Shown: positions 1 through 8,200 of the stretch, in pieces
How the letters are laid out: every line of letters starts with the position of its first letter
How positions within the stretch are numbered: the first letter of the stretch is position 1
Assembly (NCBI GenBank): GCA_045596745.1
Contig: JAZODA010000080.1
Coordinates: 1-53,981 of the forward strand
Length of the DNA stretch: 53,981 bases
Origin: RGIG3009 sp045596745
Lineage (GTDB): Bacteria; Bacillota; Clostridia; Oscillospirales; Acutalibacteraceae
Reading direction: 5' to 3'
Notes under the pieces: model-generated
Databases searched by the model: none
The model's input: only the letters and a program-made list of their open reading frames with translations
Told to the model about the DNA's origin: nothing
Program-made: the position numbers and the translations under genes

Positions 1-363
1 TAGGAGGGACATTGTGGCTCTTTTTTCCAATCAGGCCACGTTGACCTATAACGGGAACACCACCAACTCCAACATTGCGTATGGCGAAATTTTGGACGTG
101 CTGGTGACGACCAAAACGGCCGTGGAAGGAAGTTATACCCCGGGCAGCTTGTGACCTATGTGGTGACGTTGCGCAACACCGGCAACGTGCCGCTGACAGG
201 ACTTACCGTTACCGACAATCTCGGTGGGTATGAGTTTAACGGAACAACGGTCTATCCGCTGACCTATGAAGACGGCTCGGCGACATTGTTTACGAACGGC
301 GTTCCTCAGCCCGCTCCTGCGGTCACTGCAGGTCCGCCGATGGTGGTCACCGGAACGATTTAA
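1..363 (+). pseudogene. C-terminal end of a DUF11-like surface repeat protein, frameshifted
   Basis: The window opens inside a gene. Frame 2 from base 2 reads a beta-sandwich repeat (NQATLTYNGNTTNSNIAYG, then VLVTTKTAVEGSYTPG) that runs into TGA at about 152. The same repeat continues at once in frame 1 from about 142 (QLVTYVVTLRNTGNVPLTGL, then TVTDNLGGYEF) to the TAA at 361. One extra G in the CCCCGGG run at 139-145 would restore a single frame, so this is either a real one-base deletion or a sequencing/assembly error. The pattern is that of DUF11/conserved-repeat modules of large secreted Clostridia adhesins. The last module is also cut short: the strands that normally follow the VVTG step are absent, no sortase motif or membrane anchor appears, and a terminator follows. 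Family identity is from motif memory. Confidence 0.6.
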
Positions 364-387
364 CCCGAATCATACATTCCCGAAAGG

Positions 388-419
388 CTCGGCACGCCGC
401 AAGGTGTGCCGAGTTTTTT
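388..419 (+). terminator. Rho-independent terminator after the DUF11-like gene
   Basis: An 8-bp perfect stem CTCGGCAC/GTGCCGAG (388-395 with 406-413) is followed by six T. It ends transcription of the surface protein, so the epimerase downstream needs its own promoter. Confidence 0.8.
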
Positions 420-516
420 GCGCCTTGAAACGATAATTTTTGCGTTGCTCTTGTTGAATTTTTCGCCGTTTGGTGGTACACTGAATGCGATACGACAAAC
501 GGAAAGGAAAATGGAA

Positions 517-1599
517 ATGAAAATTGTCGATATCCTTGTTAAACGAGTGGATTTCAAGCGCAGAAAGGTGTTCAAGATTGCGTTTGGAACGGGAAGCGAT
601 ATGTCGCGTCGCGTGTACATCAAGATTGTTACCGACGAGGAAGTTTACGGTCTTGGTGAGTCCACGCCGTCGGCGCTTGTGATGGGCGAAACGATTGAGG
701 GCGTGATTACCGCCATCGACTATATGAAACCTGCGCTGCTGGGTGCAGACCCGACGGATATTGCGGATATTCACGCACGTATGAACGCCAGATTGCTCGG
801 CAACACGTCGGCAAAAGCGGCGATTGACATTGCCTGCTACGACATCATCGGCAAGAAGCAAAATCAGCCGGTTCACGTTTTGCTCGGCGCGACTTCCGAC
901 ACACTGCAAACCGATATCACCATCGGTATCGACACGATTGACGCTATGGTGAACGAGGCCGTGGAGCGTGTGGGGGAAGGCTTCCGTATTCTGAAAATCA
1001 AGTGCGGCATCAATCCGCAGAACGACATCGAGGTGATTCGCCGCATCCGTGAGGCTGTGGGCGAAGAGATTGACCTGCGAATCGATATCAACCAAGGCTA
1101 CGATGTCGAGACCACGCTGTCTGTGCTGGAGGAGATGAAGCAGTACGGCATTACCGAAGCGGAACAGCCGCTGAAGTGGTGGGATGTCCATGGTATGGCA
1201 GAGGTGAATCGCTTGTCGCCCATCCCGATTATGGCGGATGAGAGCGTGCATACTCCGCAGGATGCCGAAATCGTTTGTCAGCACGATGCCTGCAAAATCG
1301 TCAATATCAAGCTGATGAAATGCGGCGGTATCTATCCGGCACTGCAGATTGCCGACATCGCCAAAAAGTACGGAAAAACCTGCCTCGTCGGTTGTTTCTC
1401 CGAATCCAAGCTCGCGATTTCCGCCGCGGCGGCGGTCGTGCTGGCAAAGGATAACGTCGAATCCGCCGATTTGGATTCCTTCTTTTCGTTTACCAATCCC
1501 GAGGTCGGCGTGTGCGGCGGCTTTGAGGTGAAGGGCGACGTTATCACAATGTCGAACGGCGCAGGCTACGGCTTCGATGACTACGATTTCGACTGCTGA
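517..1599 (+). CDS. Dipeptide epimerase (enolase superfamily, L-Ala-D/L-Glu epimerase type)
   Basis: A 360-aa enolase-superfamily enzyme of the muconate-lactonizing subgroup, expected to epimerise the second residue of dipeptides such as L-Ala-D-Glu from peptidoglycan in the cytoplasm. The barrel residues are all visible: K160-x-K162 (LKIKCG), metal ligands D190 (RIDIN), E216 (EAEQP) and D241 (ADES), and catalytic K265 (NIKLMKCGG). The pair D318-x-D320 (SADLDSF) matches the D-x-D that binds the substrate ammonium group in known dipeptide epimerases, which favours this over other cycloisomerases. Start chosen at ATG 517, nine bases after AAAGG; ATG 511 is possible, and a longer frame back to 406 would overlap the preceding terminator. 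No terminator separates it from the GH20-like gene, so co-transcription and a role in wall-fragment recycling are plausible. Confidence 0.85.
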   Translation: MKIVDILVKRVDFKRRKVFKIAFGTGSDMSRRVYIKIVTDEEVYGLGESTPSALVMGETIEGVITAIDYMKPALLGADPTDIADIHARMNARLLGNTSAKAAIDIACYDIIGKKQNQPVHVLLGATSDTLQTDITIGIDTIDAMVNEAVERVGEGFRILKIKCGINPQNDIEVIRRIREAVGEEIDLRIDINQGYDVETTLSVLEEMKQYGITEAEQPLKWWDVHGMAEVNRLSPIPIMADESVHTPQDAEIVCQHDACKIVNIKLMKCGGIYPALQIADIAKKYGKTCLVGCFSESKLAISAAAAVVLAKDNVESADLDSFFSFTNPEVGVCGGFEVKGDVITMSNGAGYGFDDYDFDC

Positions 1600-1658
1600 G
1601 TTATCGATGCGACTTTTTTGAATGTTTTTGTTCGAAAGTACATCAAAAAAGCTTTGAC

Positions 1659-3620
1659 ATGGGTTCTCCGACTGTTTACTATGGAAGTGTAAACGATTTC
1701 GACAAATGGGGTGACGGTGTGTTCTTTAAGTACAAGCTGTACTTGGCGGAGGGTGAGACGGTCAATCTGTCGGGCGCAAAGGTTGTGTGCGCGGAGGATG
1801 GGTACACGGATTACATTGCCTCGGTGTTTGACAAGCTCGGTCGTTTCAACGGCGGCAGTATCCGTTGCGAGGCGGTCACGTTCTCACTCGGTTTTCCTGC
1901 TTCGGTTGTCAAAAAAATCAAGAAGCACACCGAGTACAAGCGGAATCACGAGAGCTTTGCCATCAGCATCGGTGCCGAAACCCGTGTGTGGGCTGCGGCG
2001 CCTGAGGGCTTTGTTTTCGCCGCTTCCACCTTGTTGTCGCTGGCGGAAACAGGGGAGCTGAAGCGCGGCTTCCTCTATGACTATCCCATCGACGATATCC
2101 GTGGCTTCCGCACCTATCTGCCGCCGCGCGATAAGATTGAGGATTTCTATCGCACGATTGATTTCCTCGCCTATTACAAGTACAACCGTCTGATGCTGGA
2201 AGTCGGCGGTGCGATGGAGTACAAGCGCCATCCGGAGATTAACGAGAAGTGGATTGAACTGTGCAAGGATATCAACGCCTATTCCGGTCGCGGTAATCAG
2301 ATCCAACGCTCGTTTGGCTGGTGCAAGAACAGCTTCCATTGCGACAACGCCGGCGGCAGCTATCTGACCCAGGATGAGGTGCGCGACCTCGTGGCGTATT
2401 GCCGCTCCCGCGGCATAGAGGTCATTCCCGAATGTCCCACCTTCTCGCATTGCGATTATCTGGTAATGGCGCATCCCGAAATCGCCGAGCGCAGCAACGA
2501 TCCTTATCCGGATTCCTACTGTCCGAAACACCCCGACACCTACAAACTGGTGTTTGATATTTTGGAAGAGGTCATTGAGGTGTTTCAGCCGAAAGCGATT
2601 AACATCGGTCACGACGAAGCATACTCGATTTCGATTTGTCCCAAGTGCAAGCACACCTCTCAGCCGCGTGCGTATGCGGACGATGTGTGGAAGCTTCACG
2701 ATTTCCTCGCCGAGCGAAACATCCGCACGTATATGTGGGGCGAGAAGATGCTGAAGTCCTACGACCGACAAGGTAATCCTGTCGGCGGCACAGGCTGTAA
2801 GGGCTGGAGTCCGCGGCTGTATCCGTGCCGCGATATGTTGCCGCGTGATGTGCTGATTCTGCACTGGTACTGGCCGTTTAACCCGAAGTACGACGACGTA
2901 TATCACGAGAGACAGATGGACGTTGTCTACGGCAACGTGACGGTGAAAAACGTCAAGCAGTGGGATTCTCGCAGAAAGCGCGGCATCCACGGCGGCTTTG
3001 TCGGCAACTGGGGTTCGTGTGAGGAAGAATATCTGCAGCGGAATCTGCAGTATTTCGACCTCGTGTCGGGCGCGTATGCGTTCTGGTGCGATGATTTTGA
3101 GCAGCTGGGCGGTGCGGCACAGCTGGATATTACCGCCAAAGAGCTGTATCGTTTCCGCAATCTGAGCGTTAAAAACCCGATTACGGTGACGCATACCACA
3201 ACGCACAAAATCCCGTTTGAGCTGTTCTACGATGGAGTGTTTATCACCGACTCGAAGTACATCCTCGGTCATTACGAAATCGAGTATGCAGACGGCACAA
3301 AAGCCAAGCTTCCTGTGAAGTACGGCACGAACATTACAGCGGACGCGTTTGAGGATTACACCACGACAAACAGCTACCGCGAGGTGATGTATTCCGCACT
3401 GCCGCGCGTTCTGGGCGACCGTTTTGTGTACGAATGCACGTACGAGTCGCCGCGTCCCGGTGTTCCTGTGACAGCGTTCCGTTATGTGCCCGTCGAAGGA
3501 ATGGAGGACGTGACGGTGGAGCTGCTGTCCGTCTCCTTTGTGAGCGGTTTTGCCAATAGTAAAACCAAAGCCGCCGATACGGGCAAAGACGGCGAATTGG
3601 GCTTTATTATCTACGAATAA
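1659..3620 (+). CDS. GH20-like beta-N-acetylhexosaminidase, cytoplasmic
   Basis: A 653-aa protein without signal peptide. Residues about 1-135 form an alpha/beta region like the N-terminal GH20b domain; about 145-500 form a TIM barrel opening with DIRGFRTYLPPRDKIEDFYR. The catalytic Asp-Glu pair is D319-E320 in NIGHDEAY, the GH20 hallmark. Tryptophan-rich stretches near 370-420 suit a sugar-binding cleft. The last 130 residues are a beta-rich region without a recognised name. Expected to release terminal N-acetylhexosamine. Next to a dipeptide epimerase this suggests peptidoglycan or glycan-fragment salvage (inference). The ATG at 1659 has no clear Shine-Dalgarno sequence and no better in-frame start lies upstream, so the exact start is uncertain. 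Confidence 0.75.
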   Translation: MGSPTVYYGSVNDFDKWGDGVFFKYKLYLAEGETVNLSGAKVVCAEDGYTDYIASVFDKLGRFNGGSIRCEAVTFSLGFPASVVKKIKKHTEYKRNHESFAISIGAETRVWAAAPEGFVFAASTLLSLAETGELKRGFLYDYPIDDIRGFRTYLPPRDKIEDFYRTIDFLAYYKYNRLMLEVGGAMEYKRHPEINEKWIELCKDINAYSGRGNQIQRSFGWCKNSFHCDNAGGSYLTQDEVRDLVAYCRSRGIEVIPECPTFSHCDYLVMAHPEIAERSNDPYPDSYCPKHPDTYKLVFDILEEVIEVFQPKAINIGHDEAYSISICPKCKHTSQPRAYADDVWKLHDFLAERNIRTYMWGEKMLKSYDRQGNPVGGTGCKGWSPRLYPCRDMLPRDVLILHWYWPFNPKYDDVYHERQMDVVYGNVTVKNVKQWDSRRKRGIHGGFVGNWGSCEEEYLQRNLQYFDLVSGAYAFWCDDFEQLGGAAQLDITAKELYRFRNLSVKNPITVTHTTTHKIPFELFYDGVFITDSKYILGHYEIEYADGTKAKLPVKYGTNITADAFEDYTTTNSYREVMYSALPRVLGDRFVYECTYESPRPGVPVTAFRYVPVEGMEDVTVELLSVSFVSGFANSKTKAADTGKDGELGFIIYE

Positions 3621-3624
3621 ACAG

Positions 3625-3665
3625 AAAACCGTTCCGTTCACTGCAGGTGAACGGAACGGTTTTTT
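3625..3665. terminator. Bidirectional terminator between convergent GH20-like and AraC genes
   Basis: A 17-bp perfect inverted repeat (3625-3641 with 3647-3663) has T runs on its plus side and A runs on the other, so it can end transcripts from both directions. It overlaps the stop codon of the minus-strand regulator. Confidence 0.9.
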
Positions 3666-4995
3666 ATTCTTCGTCCGAGCGGATACCGCGTTGATATTCA
3701 CGAGGGGAGACACCGAGCATCGAGCGGAACAAACGGCTGAAATACAGCGGATCGTTCATACCGAGGAGATAGGCGACTTCCTGCACGTTCATAGTCGTGG
3801 TCGACAGAAGCGTACACGCTTTGCGGATAAGCGCTTGCAGTCGGTACTGCTTCGGCGTGCAGCCGTGTTGTTCTTTGAACAGGTTGATAAAATGGCTTTT
3901 GCTGATACCGCAGGCGGTGGCCATTTCGTCGTTGGTAATGTTCATCTCGGGGCGATCTGTCATCTGCTCCGCGATGGCTTTGATATAGACCTGGTGGCGC
4001 GAATGCGACGGCGTGATAACGGCTTGGTTTTCAAGTTCCGCCAAGAACAGCTGCAGCAGACCGCTGACGCTGTAATAATAGGTGCGGTTGCGGGAGGGGA
4101 GCGACAGCATCCGAACAATGATATCGGTCAGCGCCGTGATGTTGGAAACAGCGAGAACCGTAGGAGGGGAGATGCCCAAATCACTCAGCACCCGTGGTGC
4201 ATCCGTGCCGCCGAAGCGAACGAGATAGTACTCGGCAGACACACCGGCGCGGCACAAATAACTGACGTCGGAGTTCGAGGGGATGACGAGTAACGAACCC
4301 TTGGGAACAACATACGGCGTGTGGTTGACGGTGCAGTGCATTTCGCCGCTTTTGGTTACCAGAATCAAAAACATATCCGCAAAAAGCGACATCTGCTCGG
4401 TGACATCGCTCGTCAGATTCTGATACCGACGCAATTGGTTGACCTTCAGCGGCAGAGAGTCGGGATAATGGTGCGTCAACAATTCGGCAGGCAGTTTCAA
4501 ACAGTGGTTTTGGGGGGAGTTCGGGTCGGTGGTGATGGTAATGCCAAAGGTTCGCCCCGATAAACCCAGAATCTCGGAGTTCCAGTTCTTGTCGTACACA
4601 CTGCTGGATTTTTCCTCAAACGTACCGCCGTCAATGAGGTTAATGTCAGGCTCATTCACCGCAACCAGGCTGACGTTATCGATGTACGAATCGCGCGGGA
4701 TACCGGGATTGTTTTGGGTGGTACGCGCGAATGCGATGCCCCAGTCGGTCAGCTTGCCCACCATTTCCTCGTCGTCGGTGGTGGTAAACTCAAAACAGAG
4801 GGTTGTCCACGTGTCCGAGTCTTTCGTGTGCATAAAAGAACCGACACCGCCTGTGCCGTTTCCGGACAGATATACGCCGACAGGGCCGCCGCAAGCATCC
4901 ACAGAGAAGCGATAGGTCGTATTGGTCTTGATATCGAGGTTCTTTAAATACAGCGACACCAGCTCGGTGTATAGCCGTTTGCACTGATAACTCAT
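3664..4995 (-). CDS. AraC-family regulator with N-terminal carbohydrate-binding-like segments
   Basis: A 443-aa regulator. Start at ATG 4995 is set by GGAGG eight bases upstream. The C-terminal ~100 residues carry two helix-turn-helix motifs (ITNDEMATACGISKSHF and NVQEVAYLLGM) and the closing YFSRLFRSMLGVSPREYQ typical of AraC. Before it, about 195-300 is a cupin-like sensor (GSLLVIPSNSD). The N-terminal ~190 residues are unusual: they resemble the CBM4/9-type modules of the GH16 protein encoded divergently, but the late half (NTTYRFSVDACGG to SYIDNVSLVAV) precedes the early half (NLIDGGTFEE to NHCLKLP). There is no signal peptide, so it acts in the cytoplasm. The divergent position suggests it controls the GH16 operon in response to an imported glycan; the ligand is unknown. 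Confidence 0.85.
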   Translation of the reverse strand: MSYQCKRLYTELVSLYLKNLDIKTNTTYRFSVDACGGPVGVYLSGNGTGGVGSFMHTKDSDTWTTLCFEFTTTDDEEMVGKLTDWGIAFARTTQNNPGIPRDSYIDNVSLVAVNEPDINLIDGGTFEEKSSSVYDKNWNSEILGLSGRTFGITITTDPNSPQNHCLKLPAELLTHHYPDSLPLKVNQLRRYQNLTSDVTEQMSLFADMFLILVTKSGEMHCTVNHTPYVVPKGSLLVIPSNSDVSYLCRAGVSAEYYLVRFGGTDAPRVLSDLGISPPTVLAVSNITALTDIIVRMLSLPSRNRTYYYSVSGLLQLFLAELENQAVITPSHSRHQVYIKAIAEQMTDRPEMNITNDEMATACGISKSHFINLFKEQHGCTPKQYRLQALIRKACTLLSTTTMNVQEVAYLLGMNDPLYFSRLFRSMLGVSPREYQRGIRSDEE

Positions 4996-5080
4996 CGTAC
5001 CGCCTCCATGGCACCGTGTATTGACAACAGTTAACTTGATAAGTTGGGAATCCACTTTTATCCATACAAAATCCCTTTTT

Positions 5081-5109
5081 ATTTTGCTCAAAAAAGTAAG
5101 AAAAGTCAA
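5081..5109 (-). promoter_or_regulatory. Likely promoter of the AraC gene
   Basis: On the minus strand, TTGACT (5109-5104) and CAAAAT (5086-5081) are 17 bp apart, about 90 bp upstream of the AraC start. The -10 is a moderate match. Confidence 0.5.
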
Positions 5110-5151
5110 GAGGAAAGTTGATTAAAGTCCATATTTTTTTACTAATTTTCA

Positions 5152-5180
5152 TTTACAATATATATACCACATGCTAGAAT
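5152..5180 (+). promoter_or_regulatory. Likely sigma-A promoter of the GH16 operon
   Basis: TTTACA (5152-5157), 17-bp spacer, TAGAAT (5175-5180), about 45 bp upstream of the GTG at 5227. It is back-to-back with the AraC promoter, so a regulator bound between 5110 and 5150 could control both. Confidence 0.65.
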
Positions 5181-5226
5181 TAAATTGTACATTGTGCGGT
5201 TTGCGCAATTGAAGGGAGAGGATCGT

Positions 5227-8200
5227 GTGAAAACGAATCTGCGTAAGGTGCTGTCCGTGGCAATGGCAATGACCTTGTTGGTCACTTGCGCCATCTCGGG
5301 CATTGTTTTGCCTGCGGCAGCGGTGGAGACCAATCTCATTGTCAACGGTGACTTTGAGCAGGGTCCGTCGGCTTCCTGGGGTAACAGCGCTTACATTATG
5401 GACGGTGTCGGTGTTGGCGGCAGTAAGGGCGTCAAGATTGAAACGACCGTCAATGAAGGCGATACGGCTGTCTGGCCTGCTGCGGACTATAAAGCTGCTT
5501 TCAACTCGATTCTCGAGCCGTATACGACCTATGTGTTTAGCTTTGATTACAAGCACGAGGGCAAAGGCTTCGGTAAATTCGATATCAACCGTGTCGGCAG
5601 TGACTGGACGGGCGCGTGGGCAGATGTGAATTTGCCGGATGTGGCGGATTGGACGACCTATACCATCGAGTTCACCACCGGTGCGGCAGAGAATATGAAC
5701 GCCAACACCGGCTGGGAATGGTCGGTGCGTCATATGCATTATGCGAACGCTACTCACTACGGTACGGGTGCGGCGTATTTCGACAACTTCAAGCTGGAGA
5801 AAAAGCCGTCTGCCGCTACCGCCATTGCGCTGGATAAGGCGTCTGCCATCGTCACGGTCGGCGAGGAAGTGAAGCTGACCGCATCCGCGCTTCCCGAGGG
5901 CGCAGTGTTGCCCGAAATCACCTGGACCTCTTCCGATGAATCTGTCGTCACGGTGGACGGCGGCGTTGTCAAGGGTATTGCCGTCGGTGCTGCGACGGTC
6001 ACCGCGACGGCGGATGGCTTGACCCCTGTGACCTGTGTTGTGACGGTCGAAGAGCCGTCGCTGCTGCTCAACGGTAACTTCGAGCGGGGTGCTTCGGTGG
6101 CGTGGGGCAACAGCGCTTATATTATGGACGGCGTCGGCGTCGGCGGCAGCAAGGGCTTTAAGGTTGAGACCACCGTCAACGAGGGCGAGACGGCCATCTG
6201 GCCCGGTGCGGATTATAAGGGCGAATTCAACGCGATTCTCAAGCCCTATACCACCTACATTTTCAGTTTCGATTACAAGCACGAAGGCAAAGGCTTCGGT
6301 AAAATTGATATTGCGTACGGCGGCACCGACTGGACGGGTGCCTGGGCGGATGTGAATCTGCCCGATGTAACGGAATGGACGACCTTTACGTATGAGTTCA
6401 CCACCGGCGCGGCAGAGAATATGAACATTCGCACCGGATGGGAATGGTCGGTGCGTCACGTGCATTACGCCAATGCTGCCCACTATGGTACGGGTGCGGC
6501 ATACTTTGACAACTTCAAACTGAAAGAGAAGCCGGTGCCTGTCATTACGGGCATTGCGCTGGATAAAACGTCTTATGCTGTCGAAATCGGCAAGGAATTC
6601 ACGCTGAGCGCGTCGACGATCCCGGCAGGTGCTGAGTTGCCTGAAATCACCTGGACTTCCTCCGATGAATCCATCGCCACGGTGGATGGCGGCGTTGTCA
6701 AGGGTATTGCTGTCGGTACGGCGACCATTACGGCGACGGCTGTCGGTCTGCCGCCTGTGACCTGCACGGTGATGGTGGAAGAGCCTGCGCTGATTGTCAA
6801 CGGTACGTTTGAGCAGGGTCCCACCGCTTCCTGGGGCAACAGCGCCTATATTCTGGATGGCGTTGGTGTAAATGGCAGCAAGGGCGTGAAGATTGAATCC
6901 ACCGTTGCCGAGGGCGGTGCGGCTGTTTGGCCTGCTGCGGACTACAAGGCGGCGTTCATCGCCATTCTTGAGCCGCACTCCACCTATATTCTCACTTTTG
7001 ATTACAAGCACGAGGGCGCAGGCTTTGCCCAGTTCGACATCTCCCGCTCGGGAACCGACTGGGTGGGGTGGAAAGATGTGACCTTGCCCGCTGTGACCGA
7101 GTGGACGACGTATACCCTCATTTTCTCCACCGGCGCGGCAGAAAATATGAACGCCAACACCGGTTGGGAATGGTCGGTGCGTCAGCGTCAAAGTGCAACG
7201 GACATCGGTTCCGGCGTATCGTATTTTGATAACTTCAAACTGGTCAAGCAGCCGGAAGCGGAATCCATTCAGATTATCCCTTCCGAAATCACGCTGCTGC
7301 CTGACAGCACTGCGTCGTTGCAGGTTGTCGGCACGCCTGCCAACACCAGCGTTGGTCTGATTACGTGGACCTCCGGCGATGAAAATGTCGTGTCGGTGTC
7401 GCAGGACGGCGTGATTACAGCGTTGGCGACGAGCGGTACGGTGACTATCACGGCAACGAGCGCCAAGGGCCTTGTCGCTACCTGTAAGGTCACCATTGAC
7501 GAATACGGCAACCTGCTGAAGAATGGTGATTTTGAGCAGGGCGACGCCAACTGGCATCCCGATGTTCCCGGTGCGATTAAGCCCGGTATCGGCAAGGATG
7601 GCGGCTATGGTCTGGAGCTGACGATTCCCGAAGGCTCTTCCACCACCAGCACGTTCTATAAGCTGCCGTTGTCGGTGATGCCCGGAACGACCTATGAGAT
7701 TTCGTTTGATTATCTGGCAACGCCGGGTTCGGATTTCCGCATCTGGAGCGGCACGACGAAACTGATTTCTCCCGTCCCGGAAGAGGGCGATGGCACCACG
7801 TGGAAGCACGCCTCGAGAGTGTTTACCACACCTGCGGATATGACGCTGAATCCCGGTTGGGATTTGTCTGTCAGCAACAAGACGGACGGTACGCCGCCCG
7901 CTGTGATTGATAACATCTGCCTGCGCCTGTACACTTCCGGCGTGGAAGCGGAAAGCATTACCATCAACAAGAGCACCATCACGATGGTGCCCGGTCGTAC
8001 CGAGTCGCTGTCGGTGATGGCAACGCCTGTCGATGGTGATATCAATCGCACGGCCTGGACGTCTTCCGACGAGAATGTGGCGATTGTCGAGTATGGCGTG
8101 GTTACGGCGGTCGGTAAGGGTACTGCCACCATCACCGCGACGACGCTCAACGGCAAGACCTCGACCTGTGTTGTGACGGTTTCGGGTGAAGAAGCGCTGG

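Noticed and set aside
5335..7512. Regularly spaced repeats that might be read as an array
   Set aside because: Units are ~726 bp and in frame, coding for protein modules; no short repeat-spacer pattern or cas genes.
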